Below, one piece after another: positions 23,196 through 32,800 of a stretch of DNA of 64,000 nucleotides (within the stretch, counting starts at the first letter, position 1; every line of letters begins with the position of its first letter). Position numbers and translations under genes: made by a program. Origin of the DNA: Tateyamaria omphalii. Its GTDB lineage: Bacteria; Pseudomonadota; Alphaproteobacteria; Rhodobacterales; Rhodobacteraceae. Under the pieces are notes generated by a model. It was given only the letters and a program-made list of their open reading frames with translations. It ran no database searches and was not told the origin of the DNA. The stretch is from positions 1,178,001-1,242,000 of the forward strand of contig NZ_CP019312.1 in the NCBI RefSeq assembly GCF_001969365.1, in the 5' to 3' direction.

Positions 23196-23618
23196 ATGAA
23201 ACAGGAAGTGTTCCTGCCGGATGACTATCGTCCCGCAGAAGACGAGCCGTTCATGAATGACCGGCAGGTTGAGTATTTTCGTCGCAAGTTGCTGAACTGG
23301 AAATCGGAATTGGTCGCGGGCAGCCGCGACACGATCGAAGGGCTGCAGGACGGCACGCGCAATATCCCGGACGTGGCGGATCGCGCGTCGGAAGAAACCG
23401 ACCGCGCTCTGGAACTGCGCACCCGCGACCGGCAGCGCAAACTCGTATCCAAGATCGACGCGGCGCTGCGCCGGATCGACGAGGGCGAGTATGGATATTG
23501 CATCGTGACGGGCGAGCCGATTTCGCTGAAACGTCTGGATGCACGTCCCATCGCGACCATGAGCCTGGAGGCGCAGGAGCGTCACGAGCGGCGCGAAAAA
23601 GTGCATCGCGACGACTAG
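23196..23618 (+). CDS. dksA: DksA-type RNA polymerase-binding regulator with degenerate zinc finger
   Basis: 140 residues from the ATG at 23196, preferred because GAGGGGA (23184-23190) lies just upstream; ATG 23163 would add 11 residues. The coiled coil carries the tip motif DVADRA (Asp59, Asp62, Ala64) needed to act in the polymerase secondary channel with ppGpp. The globular domain keeps only Cys102 (GYCIVTGEPI); the other three zinc ligands are Thr, Ser and Glu or Gln. Single-cysteine DksA proteins that remain functional are known from Rhodobacter, so this is a lineage trait and not decay. It governs the stringent response. Confidence 0.92.
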   Translation: MKQEVFLPDDYRPAEDEPFMNDRQVEYFRRKLLNWKSELVAGSRDTIEGLQDGTRNIPDVADRASEETDRALELRTRDRQRKLVSKIDAALRRIDEGEYGYCIVTGEPISLKRLDARPIATMSLEAQERHERREKVHRDD

Positions 23619-23972
23619 GCGTAACGCAGCTTTCGGCGGGTTATTAGGGCGGTGTTTGCCCCAAACTGCGATTTTAGTCCGGAAACGGCGTGTTTTAAGC
23701 GCTGTTAGATCACCTGTTTTGAGGGTGTTGTCCGCGGACCGTACGTTTTGGCGGTGAAGCTGCGTATTTTGATCCCCGGCACCGCTTAGGGGTTGGGCAA
23801 CTATTTTCCTGTCGTTAAACATCTATTACGGGCGGTCAGGCTTGGGTAAGGTTCTGCCCCGAACAGGCGGATTTCGGTGGTCTGGCGCCAAAGATTTTAC
23901 CCGCGCGTTCGCGGAACAGAGCGGTGCAGAACCCGTATCTCGACTAAAGCGCCGAACCTCACGCCCGAACGC
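23619..23972. other. Non-coding gap, nothing recognised
   Basis: 354 bp between dksA and the convergent barrel-protein gene. No ORF with plausible start and composition, no tRNA, and no strong T-tailed hairpin. The sequence is locally T-rich near 23690-23800. Confidence 0.5.
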
Positions 23973-25022
23973 TCAGAACCGGATGTCAAAGCCTGCCTTC
24001 AGGCCGTAGTTCTGGCGTGCGCGTCCGCCCAGGCCATCGACGAAGCTGTCGATCTCGAGCGTGCCGCCCGCGTCGGTCACATAGCTGAAGCCGAGGTTGA
24101 CGCGGCCGTTGCGCTTGCGCTCAACTGGCATGAGGAATGCGCTGTATCCGTAGCGGCGGGTCGAGGTGTCGGACACCGCGCCGCCGCCCTTGATTATGAA
24201 ACGTGCGCCATTCATATGTCGCATCGTCTGGCGAAAATCCAAACCCACCCTGATGTGCTGCATGCTCAGGCTCTGGCCAATTCGAGCACCGCGTTGGGTG
24301 GACGAGACGTCGTCCACGGCGTGTGACACCAGAATGTTCGGGGTCAGTGTCGTGACGTCGTAGCGAAGCTGGCCCGACAGCCGCAGCTGTGCCAAGCCAC
24401 GCCGAGTGTCAGGTTGCCCGGTGCCTTGCCCGGACAGGCGGATGCCGTCCGACGCTTTGCCGACGAGGAGCCGCCCGTCGAAAAACAGCGGATGGTTGGC
24501 ATTGCGGGCCAGGAAGTAGGAACCGGCCATTGCGCCCATGCCTTTTCGGTCGGACGTTGCGCCTGCTTGTGCCAGATAGTCCGCCTCGATCATGCCGCCG
24601 ACGATCAGGGTCGGCGCGACATAGACATGGACGCCCATCGCGCCGAAACCGTATTTGTCCATGCGCAGACCGTCCTCGTCCCATCGCCCGTTCGCGCGGG
24701 CCCATAGCCGCCGATCCACGCCGCTGGAAAAGGTCAGTGTGCCCTTGTCGTCCTTTATGTCAGCATTCAACGCGCCGGAGCCTGCGCCCGACAAAAATGG
24801 GCTCAGGTCCGGCTGATGGCGGATAAGCCGGTTCATGCGGGCGATCTGAAGCTGGAACATCAGCTGTTCAGTCTTTGCTGCGTCAGCCTGTGCGTGGCCC
24901 TCAATCCCGGACCCGCAGATGAGCGCGGCCAGCACGAGCACCGCGTAGCGCAGCGCAGATTTTGTCCGCTTCAGTGATACGGGTTCCGCATGCACAGCTG
25001 TCTGAGCGTAGGTCTTGTTCAT
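23973..25022 (-). CDS. Secreted outer-membrane beta-barrel (autotransporter-barrel-like) protein
   Basis: 349 residues from the ATG at 25022. A signal peptide (LRYAVLVLAALICGSGIEGH, cleavage near GHAQA) is followed by about 45 helical residues and then roughly 260 residues of alternating amphipathic strands ending in KAGFDIRF. A terminal aromatic is the usual signal for barrel insertion by BAM. It resembles the translocator domain of autotransporters but has no passenger domain. FGAMGVHVYVAPTLIVGGMI and NGRVNLGFSYVTDAGG are typical strands. Both neighbours are unrelated metabolic or regulatory genes. Role unknown; porin-like function or surface anchoring are possible. Confidence 0.7.
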   Translation of the reverse strand: MNKTYAQTAVHAEPVSLKRTKSALRYAVLVLAALICGSGIEGHAQADAAKTEQLMFQLQIARMNRLIRHQPDLSPFLSGAGSGALNADIKDDKGTLTFSSGVDRRLWARANGRWDEDGLRMDKYGFGAMGVHVYVAPTLIVGGMIEADYLAQAGATSDRKGMGAMAGSYFLARNANHPLFFDGRLLVGKASDGIRLSGQGTGQPDTRRGLAQLRLSGQLRYDVTTLTPNILVSHAVDDVSSTQRGARIGQSLSMQHIRVGLDFRQTMRHMNGARFIIKGGGAVSDTSTRRYGYSAFLMPVERKRNGRVNLGFSYVTDAGGTLEIDSFVDGLGGRARQNYGLKAGFDIRF

Positions 25023-25250
25023 CACAAAAGCGCCTGGAACAGAGAGATCGGTGTGGACGACAGCGGCCTGATTAAGGGTGGGTCTTCAGGTGGCCGATAT
25101 CCGCCTATGTACACACGCTGGGATTGATCTGCCAGCCGAAAGACGGGTCGAAGCCCCGTGCATAAGGCTCATTTATTATGTCAGTTCGTAACAGCGCGGA
25201 CAGCGGGTGTGCCCTATGGCTCGCCCGCCCGCCCGTGTCTCAAGGGTGGA

Positions 25251-26297
25251 CTACCCGTTGGCCCGTGTCAGCATCCCGAATAGGTCGCGTGGGTCGTCGG
25301 GGTCGGCCAGTAGGTCGAGCGGGTGGAAGAAGGGTGTGCCGGTGATCCGGTCTCGGACGTATCGGAGGGCGGAAAAATCTTCGATCGCAAAGCCGACACT
25401 GTCGAAGATGGTGATTTGTTTGTCGGATGTGCGACCCGGCGCCTGGCCGGCGAGCACTTGCCAGACTTCGGTGACCGGGTGGTCGTCGGCCAGTTGCTGG
25501 ATGTCGCCCTCGATCCGTGTTTGCGGCGGGTATTCGACGAAGATGTCGCCGCGTTTGAGTATTTCAGGGGCGGTTTCGGTCTTACCAGGGCAGTCGCCGC
25601 CGATGGCGTTGATGTGCACGCCACTGCCGACCATGTTGTCGGTCAGGATCGTGGCAAGCGCCTTGTCCGCCGTGCAGGTGGTGAGGATCTGGGCGCCTAC
25701 GATGGCCTCTTCCGCCGTCGTGCAGCGGGTCACGGCCAGGCCAGTTCCTGCAAGGTTGGCGGCGCATTTTGCGGTGGCGGCGGGGTCGGTGTCGTAGAGC
25801 CGCACATGGGTGATGCCTGCGATGGACTGCATGGCCAGCGACTGGAACTCGGATTGCGCGCCATTGCCGATCATGGCCATTGTCGCGGCCCCTTTGGGTG
25901 CCAGCGCGCGTGCGACCATGGCCGATGTGGCCGCCGTGCGCAGGGCGGTGAGCATCGTCATTTCCGTCAGCAACACGGGGTAGCCCGTCTCGACATCTGC
26001 AAGAAGGCCAAAGGCCGTGACCGTTTGCAGGCCATCGGCGGTGTTCTTAGGGTGACCGTTGACGTATTTGAACCCGTAGGTTTCGCCGTCTGACGTGGGC
26101 ATCAGTTCGATCACCCCCTCGGCCGAGTGGGAGGCGACGCGGGGCGTCTTGTCGAAACGCTCCCACCGTTTGAAGTCAGCTTCGATGTAGTCGGCCAGCC
26201 CGCGCAGCATGTTTGCCACCCCGATATGGTGGATCAGTTGCATCATGTGATCGACGGAGACGAAGGGCACGAGGGCCTTGTCGGAAGGTTCTTGCAT
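25251..26297 (-). CDS. Ornithine cyclodeaminase
   Basis: Converts ornithine to proline with release of ammonia, using bound NAD. 348 residues with FKYVNGHPKN, LLTEMTMLTALRTAATSAM (substrate- and dinucleotide-binding region), MIGNGAQSEFQ as the Rossmann glycine loop, and INAIGGDCPGKTE with the family's catalytic aspartate. It follows arginase by 11 bp, so together they turn arginine into urea, ammonia and proline. The mu-crystallin fold is also used by alanine dehydrogenases, but the arginase neighbour favours ornithine. Confidence 0.92.
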   Translation of the reverse strand: MQEPSDKALVPFVSVDHMMQLIHHIGVANMLRGLADYIEADFKRWERFDKTPRVASHSAEGVIELMPTSDGETYGFKYVNGHPKNTADGLQTVTAFGLLADVETGYPVLLTEMTMLTALRTAATSAMVARALAPKGAATMAMIGNGAQSEFQSLAMQSIAGITHVRLYDTDPAATAKCAANLAGTGLAVTRCTTAEEAIVGAQILTTCTADKALATILTDNMVGSGVHINAIGGDCPGKTETAPEILKRGDIFVEYPPQTRIEGDIQQLADDHPVTEVWQVLAGQAPGRTSDKQITIFDSVGFAIEDFSALRYVRDRITGTPFFHPLDLLADPDDPRDLFGMLTRANG

Positions 26298-26308
26298 TCT
26301 CTGTCTCC

Positions 26309-27229
26309 CTAATAGGCGCGTGTGGGGCGGTCGAAGACGCGGCGGCCAAAGGCGGAGGCCGCGAGGTCCACCATCAGCTGGGCTGTGCGCCCGCGTTCGT
26401 CGAGGAAAGGGTTGAGTTCGACAATGTCGAGCGAGGACAGGAGGTCACTGTCGCAGATCATCTCCATCACCAGATGTGCTTCGCGGATTGTGGCGCCGCC
26501 AGGGACGGTGGTGCCGACGGCGGGCGCGACCGACGGGTCAAGGAAGTCGACATCGAGCGAGACGTGGAGAAGGCCGTTTGCCTGCGCGACCCGGGCGAGG
26601 AAGGCCGCGAGCGGTTTGGCGATGCCGTGTTCGTCGATATGGCGCATGTCGACATAGGTGACGTCGGTGCCTTCGATGGCGGCGCGCTCTTCGGCGTCGA
26701 CCGACCGCAGACCGAGCATGGCGATTTGGTCGTGGGGGACCGGGTGGTCGATGGGCGGGAAGCTGTCGAACCCGTCGCGGCCTGTGACATAGCCCACGGG
26801 CGTGCCATGCAGGTTGCCGGAGGCCGTAGTTGCAGGTGTGTGGTAGTCGGTATGGGCGTCGAGCCAGAGGACGAAGAGCGGGCGGTTGGCCTGTGCTGCG
26901 GCGTTTGCCATGCCGCGCACAGTGCCGAGGGCGAGGGCGTGGTCGCCGCCCATGAAGATGGGGATTGTGTTTAGGCTGACCTCGTCGGTGCGATCCGAGA
27001 GCGCTTTGGTCCAGGCGATGGTTTCTTGCAGCGCGTGCAGGTGGCTGCCCGTGGTTTCGGTAAAGGTCGCCGGTGTGACATTGCCGCTGTCTGTGACGCT
27101 GTGGCCGAGGTCCGACAGGGCCGCATACAGGCCAGCGGTGCGCAGGGCGTCGGGGCCCATCAGGCAGCCTTGGCGCCGCTTGCCGCTGTCCATCGGGACG
27201 CCGATCAGGTCGATTGTCTTGGGTTTCAT
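26309..27229 (-). CDS. rocF: Arginase
   Basis: Hydrolyses arginine to ornithine and urea at a binuclear manganese site. 306 residues from the ATG at 27229 (MKPKTIDLIGVPMDSGKRRQ); the open frame upstream is not protein-like. Metal ligands are all present: FMGGDHALALG, WLDAHTDYH and SLDVDFLDP. It is first in a two-gene arginine-breakdown unit with ornithine cyclodeaminase and is divergent from an Lrp-type regulator 104 bp away, which probably responds to arginine or a related amino acid. Confidence 0.95.
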   Translation of the reverse strand: MKPKTIDLIGVPMDSGKRRQGCLMGPDALRTAGLYAALSDLGHSVTDSGNVTPATFTETTGSHLHALQETIAWTKALSDRTDEVSLNTIPIFMGGDHALALGTVRGMANAAAQANRPLFVLWLDAHTDYHTPATTASGNLHGTPVGYVTGRDGFDSFPPIDHPVPHDQIAMLGLRSVDAEERAAIEGTDVTYVDMRHIDEHGIAKPLAAFLARVAQANGLLHVSLDVDFLDPSVAPAVGTTVPGGATIREAHLVMEMICDSDLLSSLDIVELNPFLDERGRTAQLMVDLAASAFGRRVFDRPTRAY

Positions 27230-27333
27230 GTCTGTCCTCGTGGTGCTTGGTCGAGATGTCCGTTCAATTGGTGGCATAGACAAGCGGTCAAAGTGGACGT
27301 ATCGGAACCTGATTGATCAGATCGAAGGGTGAA

Positions 27334-27759
27334 ATGGACGATATTGACAACCGGTTGATTGCGGCCTTGCGCCATGACGCGCGTGCGTCTTTGTCGGACC
27401 TGTCGGTTCGGTTGGGCCTGTCGCGCACCACTGTGCGGACGCGGATAGAGAAGTTGCAGGCGCGGGGCGACATCGTGGGCTTTACCGTGGTGCTGAAGGC
27501 GGATGTGGCGCGCGACCCGGTGCGTGGACTGATGATGATCGGGATCGAGGGGCGGGGGACCGAACGGATCATTCGCCAGTTGAACGGCATGGTCGAGCTG
27601 CGCGAGATCCATTCGACCAATGGGCGCTGGGACGTGATTGTCGAGATCGGGACCGAGACGCTGGAGCAGTTCGATGACGTACTTTTCCGCATCCGGCGTC
27701 TGGATGGGGTGGTGGCGAGTGAGACGTCGCTGCTGCTGTCTACGCGGAAGTCGGCCTGA
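27334..27759 (+). CDS. Lrp/AsnC-family transcriptional regulator
   Basis: 141 residues from the ATG at 27334 (MDDIDNRLIAALRHDARASL) with AGGGTGAA just upstream. An N-terminal winged helix (LSDLSVRLGLSRTTVRTRIE) is followed by a RAM ligand-binding and oligomerisation domain (REIHSTNGRWDVIVEIGTET). Divergent placement next to arginase and ornithine cyclodeaminase suggests it controls them in response to arginine or ornithine. Its final 20 bp overlap the convergent dsbB gene. Confidence 0.92.
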   Translation: MDDIDNRLIAALRHDARASLSDLSVRLGLSRTTVRTRIEKLQARGDIVGFTVVLKADVARDPVRGLMMIGIEGRGTERIIRQLNGMVELREIHSTNGRWDVIVEIGTETLEQFDDVLFRIRRLDGVVASETSLLLSTRKSA

Positions 27760-28210
27760 CCCGGAGGGCGGCGATCCAGAGACCCGCGATCAGGAGAGAC
27801 AGGACCATGTTCCAGCCCGCCATGCTGAGGCCCGCGAATTGCCACGCGATCTCGTCACAGCGGATCAGGGGGGCGGCCATGATCTGGTCGAAGAGGGCGT
27901 TGGGATCGAGGTTGCCGACGGCGCCTGCGGAGCAGCTTGTCGGCCCTTGCCACCATGCTTGCTCGACGCCCACGTGGTAGCCGCCGATCCCGGCGGTGAT
28001 CAGGGCGGCGGCGGCGCCGAGGGCGATGAGAACCGGCAGAGGGAGAAAGACCGCCAGCGCGCCCAGCAGGACGGCGGCTACATGCGGGTAGCGCTGCCAG
28101 ATGCACATCTGGCACGGGGCCAGCCCGCCCAGGTGTTGAAACGCATACGCCCCCACGAGCAGCGCGGCAGACCCACCCGCGGCCAGAATGACGTAGTTTT
28201 GTCGTGTCAT
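27740..28210 (-). CDS. dsbB: Disulfide bond formation protein B
   Basis: An inner-membrane quinone reductase that re-oxidises DsbA. 156 residues with four hydrophobic helices; first redox pair in LAPCQMCIWQRYPH (a Cys-x-x-Cys followed by the conserved Trp-Gln-Arg), second pair in PTSCSAGAVG and LIRCDE. It overlaps the YqaA gene by 4 bp on the same strand, so the two are coupled. No dsbA in view. Confidence 0.92.
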   Translation of the reverse strand: MTRQNYVILAAGGSAALLVGAYAFQHLGGLAPCQMCIWQRYPHVAAVLLGALAVFLPLPVLIALGAAAALITAGIGGYHVGVEQAWWQGPTSCSAGAVGNLDPNALFDQIMAAPLIRCDEIAWQFAGLSMAGWNMVLSLLIAGLWIAALRVRPTSA

Positions 28211-28785
28211 AGAGCCCCCACGGCCAGAAATCCGCCGATAAGGATCACGACGAACAGAGTGAACATCAAGCCCAGACGCCGTTCGATGAAATCACGAATG
28301 GGTGCGCCGAATTTCCACAGAAGGCCCGCGACGATGAAAAAGCGCAGCGCGCGGGCGAGGATCGAGGTGGCCACGAAGGTGGCCAGCGGCATCCCGGTCC
28401 AGCCCGACATGATCGTGATGACCTTATAGGGAAACGGCGTGACCCCGGCGGTCAGCACCGCCCAGAATCCGAAATCGTTAAAGCGGGTGTTGAACGCTTC
28501 CATCGCATCGGCCTTGCCTAGGCTGGCGAGGATCGGTTGGCCAATGGTCTCGAACGCGAAGGCGCCGATGGCATAGCCCAGAAGTCCGCCGAGGACAGAG
28601 GCGATAAGCGCAACGCCCGCGATCAGCCAGGCCCGGCGGGGCGCGGCGAGGATCATGGGGATCATCAGCACGTCCGGTGGGATCGGAAAGACCGAGCTTT
28701 CGATGAAGGCCACAAAGGCCAGAACCCACAGCGCCCGAGGGTGGTTGGCCCAGCCCATTGTCCAGTCATACAGTCCGCGTATCAT
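28207..28785 (-). CDS. DedA/YqaA-family membrane protein
   Basis: 192 residues from ATG 28785 (MIRGLYDWTMGWANHPRALW). Membrane segments alternate with the family core FIESSVFPIPPDVLMIPMIL and the re-entrant Gly-rich GWTGMPLATFVATSILARAL. DedA-superfamily proteins include lipid scramblases or flippases involved in membrane homeostasis; the YqaA branch is uncharacterised in detail. Coupled to dsbB by a 4-bp overlap. Confidence 0.87.
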   Translation of the reverse strand: MIRGLYDWTMGWANHPRALWVLAFVAFIESSVFPIPPDVLMIPMILAAPRRAWLIAGVALIASVLGGLLGYAIGAFAFETIGQPILASLGKADAMEAFNTRFNDFGFWAVLTAGVTPFPYKVITIMSGWTGMPLATFVATSILARALRFFIVAGLLWKFGAPIRDFIERRLGLMFTLFVVILIGGFLAVGAL

Positions 28786-28873
28786 GCGCGGCGGCAGACC
28801 ACGCGTGCGGCACAAGGTCAAGTCGCTTTGCCCTTGCCCCCGCATCGGCAGTTCGGTATCCGAACATTCTGAG

Positions 28874-28959
28874 GCCCAAGTGGCGGAATGGTAGACGCAG
28901 GGGATTCAAAATCCCCCGCCTTTGCGGGCGTGCCGGTTCGAGTCCGGCCTTGGGTACCA
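28874..28959 (+). tRNA. tRNA-Leu (anticodon CAA)
   Basis: 86 nt with encoded CCA. Acceptor arms GCCCAAG/CTTGGGT pair with one G-T, the D-arm contains GGCGGAATGGTAGACGCA, the anticodon stem GGGGA/TCCCC closes loop TTCAAAA (anticodon CAA, reading UUG), a long variable arm follows as expected for a type II tRNA, and the T-arm has GGTTCGAGTCC. Confidence 0.97.
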
Positions 28960-29832
28960 GCCTCATCATTGGATTTAGTTTGAGTATGTGGCGTGCAAAT
29001 GCCGCAGTCATATCAAGTGCGGCGTTATGTGAAATATGTCGCCTGCATCGATTCGTCCGAGCCCGCGGCCTTGTCCCGTGCTGAGCATCATTCCTTGAAT
29101 TCTTTCAACATTAGCATCAGTTCGTGAACGTATGTTATTCAGAATGCGGCGAAATCCGGGCAGTTTGACGTAGGGTTAATTGTTTCGGCTTACGAAACCC
29201 GACGTTGAATACGATGGTGCGCGAAAAAGCGCCGAAACCGTTTGGGTACAGATGTTTAGGCAATAATACGCGCATACGTAGAAGTATGTAGGGTTAAAGA
29301 CTTCAACTAAGGGTAGTGACATTGTTCTGTTGTCACCGCGTTTGACTATTCAGATTGCGGCGATACTGACTTTTTTCGGACATTTTTCCCTTTTTTTGGC
29401 TCAAACGTGACCGTAAGAACATTCTTGCCCAACTGGGGGGCGATGTCTGTAGGTCATGGGGGCGACCGCACAAGACGCACTGCAAAACGTGCGGGAAATG
29501 TGTGTTCGCTGCGTTGCGGAAGCAACCGCTGACACATGCGTGTGTCGGGGTGATGCCCGCCGCGTTTCGGTTCGTGCCGTCATTTCCCTCATTTTTTGGT
29601 CAGGTGTGCGTGCGGATCGCCCAGTCGCCGACTGCGTCGCCTCATCTCGGGTGAAGAGTGAGTGAATGATGGAGACGTATCCATGTGCCGATCAACGCAC
29701 ATTGCGGCGCCGCAAGCCTTAGCCGCGCGACCGTTTGCCAAGGGGCGAGGAGCGCCCGTGTCCACTGTTCACTTTGCATTGTTTTCGGTCGCGTTGCGTG
29801 CTGCGCGCAACCCAGCCCAGGAGGCTTGACCC
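28960..29832. other. Long non-coding region upstream of the giant RTX protein
   Basis: 873 bp, visibly more AT-rich than its surroundings between 29090 and 29420. The short ORFs in it have poor composition and no family. Two direct repeats stand out: TATTCAGAATGCGGCGA (29136-29152) recurs at 29347-29363 with one change, and GTAGGGTTAA occurs at 29170 and 29288. A small hairpin GTTTCG/CGAAAC sits at 29182-29198. AGGAGG at 29819-29824 is the ribosome binding site of the next gene. It probably holds the complex promoter of a regulated surface protein. Confidence 0.55.
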
Positions 29833-32800
29833 ATGACTAAATTTATTGACTTCAATTCACTGGCGACCGGCACCGTTGTGAACAACGCATTTTCTGCGGA
29901 CGGCGTGACCATCTCTGCCGTTGGTGGGTCAAACAAGGCGATGATCTTCAACACCGCGCATCCGACCGGCGGCGATAGCGACCTTCGCACGACCAATCTG
30001 GGTAAGGCGCTGATTATTTCCGAGGACGGTGACAGTCATGACCCGGACGACAATGCGGGTGGCGGCAAGATCAGCTTCGTCTTTGACGATCCGGCTTCGG
30101 TCAACCGCCTGACATTCCTCGACATTGAGGAAGGCGCGCGGGTCAGGTTCTTTGACGCCGATGGTCATCTGATCACATCGGTCAGCATCCATGACACTGA
30201 CGACAACGGGCAGTCCATCGTGGATTTTGACGTGGATGGTGTGACGCGCATGGAGGTCGAGCTGCACGGGTCTGGCGCGATCGACAATCTGGTGTTCGAC
30301 ACCACGGGCGACGGCGTGGTCGAGGGCGACAATGACGGCAATCTGATTGATGCTGGATACACGGGCGATCCTGATGGCGACATGATCGACGCGGGCGATG
30401 CGCTGCTGCTTGGCGAAGGGCCTGACGACGACATCGTGGACGCGCTGGGTGGGGACGACACGATCAAGTCGGGCGATGCCGATGACGAGGTCTATGCCGG
30501 GTCGGGCAATGACAGCGTGTTGGGCGGTGACGGTGACGACGTGATCTATGGCGACAGCAACTATGCTGGACCGGGCGAGGGTGTGTCGACGCGTGAAGTG
30601 TTCGAATGGGAGAAATCTCCGTTCGGCGATGGCAATCACCTGGGCAACTTCACCCAGGACACGGGCAATGTTGACGTGTCATTCAAGGTTCTTGGCCAGT
30701 CTCACGCCTCGCGCACCATCCAGTCCGATGACGATCAGAACGTATCGAACATTGATGGCGACGGCGCTCGGATTGACGACAACAGCTCGCTTGATAACGT
30801 GCTGAACGGCAATGGGAATTCGGCTGAGTATGAGCTGTCCTTCTCGAACCCTGTCGAGGATGTGTCGTTCCGCATCAATGACATCGACGGCGACGGTGTC
30901 GTGCGCGTCAAGGCATACAATGCCGCCGGGCAGCAGATTTTTGTCAACCTTGAGGGCGGCAGTGAGTTGACCCTGAAGGACACAGACGGTGTGGCTGGCA
31001 ATGATACCGCCGACAGCAACGGCGGATATCTAAACGACACGTCCGACGAGTATTCGGTGCTGATCAGCATTCCGGGCCCAGTGGCCCGCATCGTGATCGA
31101 GCATGATCAGGACGGCAACAACAACTCGGGCATCAACATCACCGACGTCTATTTCGATGCGCCCATCGTGGATGATGGCGACGCGGGCAACGACGTGCTG
31201 CAGGGCGGTGCAGGCGACGACACGATCTTTGGCGAGGACGGTGACGACACACTGAAGGGCGAAGATGACAATGACAGCCTTGTCGGCGGTGGCGGCAATG
31301 ACCGTCTGGAAGGCGGCAAGGGCAACGACGTGCTGGAGGGGGGCGATGGCCGCGACATCCTGCTGGGTGGCGCTGGCGACGACACCGGCTTTGGTGGCGA
31401 CGGCAATGACGAGATCTGGATGGGCTCCGGCAACGATCAGGCCGAGGGCGGTTCGGGCAAGGACTGGATCCACGGCCAGACCGGCAATGACACGCTGGAC
31501 GGCGGTGCCGATGACGACATGGTCTTTGGCGAGGATGGCGATGACGTCATCATTGGTGGAGACGGCGACGACTTGCTCGATGGTGGCGCGGATGCCGACA
31601 CCATCTTTGGCGGCGCGGGTGACACTGTGGACGGCGGTTCGGGTGGCTTCAATAGCGACCCACTTCTGAACACGGACAGCGATGTGCTGGACCTGACCGG
31701 GCAGGGGCCGTTCTTCCTCGACAACGTGACGCCGGACAGCAATGGCAACGGCATCAACGGTACGGTTGTTTTTGTGGACGGCGACGGTAACCCCAACGGG
31801 CTGACGCTGACCTTTACCGAGATCGAAGAGGTGATCGGAGAAGAGATCAACCGCGGCCCCGATGCTGTGGATGACACCGCCACCGTGGACGAGGACGGCA
31901 GCGTTGATATCAACGTGCTGGCCAATGACAGCGATCCCGATATCGGCGATGTGCTGAGTGTGACCGACGCGTCCTCGCCCGATGGGGATGTGACGATCAA
32001 TGCCGACGGCACGCTGACCTTTGCGCCGAACGAGAACTTCAACGGCCCGACGACGATCACCTACGCCATTTCTGACGGGAATGGGGGCGAGGACACGGCG
32101 ACCGTCAATGTCACGGTGAACCCGGTCAATGACGCGCCTGATGCTGTCAATGATACGGCCACGACGGATGAGGACACGCCAGTCACCATCGACGCGCTGG
32201 CCAATGACACGGATGTGGACGGCGATGCGCTGACCATCACGGGCGCCTCTGTTCCTGCCGATCAGGGCACCGTGAGCGTTGTGGACAACAAGCTGGTCTA
32301 CACGCCTGCGCCGAACTTCAATGGCGATGCGACGATCTCCTATTCGATCTCGGACGGGAATGGCGGAACGGATACGGCTGAGGTCAATGTGACGGTCAAC
32401 CCCGTCAATGATGATCCGGTGGCGGTTGATGATCTGGCCGACACGATGGAAGACGAAGCGGTTGTCATCGACCTGATCGGCAATGACACGGACGTGGATG
32501 GCGACACGCTCAGCCTTGCCTCCGTCTCTGTTCCGGCCGAGCAAGGCAGCGTGGTCGACAACGGCGACGGCACGGTCACCTTTACCCCCGCGCCGAATTT
32601 CAACGGCACAGCGACCATCGACTACACCGTGTCCGACGGCCAAGGCGGCACGGATGACGGTCAAGCCATCGTCAATGTGGGTGCGGTCAATGACGGGCCC
32701 GTGGCGGTGGATGACACGGCGAGCACGGACGAGGACACGCCTGTCACAATCGACGTTCTGGCAAATGACACCGATCTTGATGGTGACGCGCTGACCATCA

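Noticed and set aside
29456..29665. 69-codon frame in the long non-coding region
   Set aside because: No plausible ribosome site or family; Cys/Arg-rich shadow-like composition.
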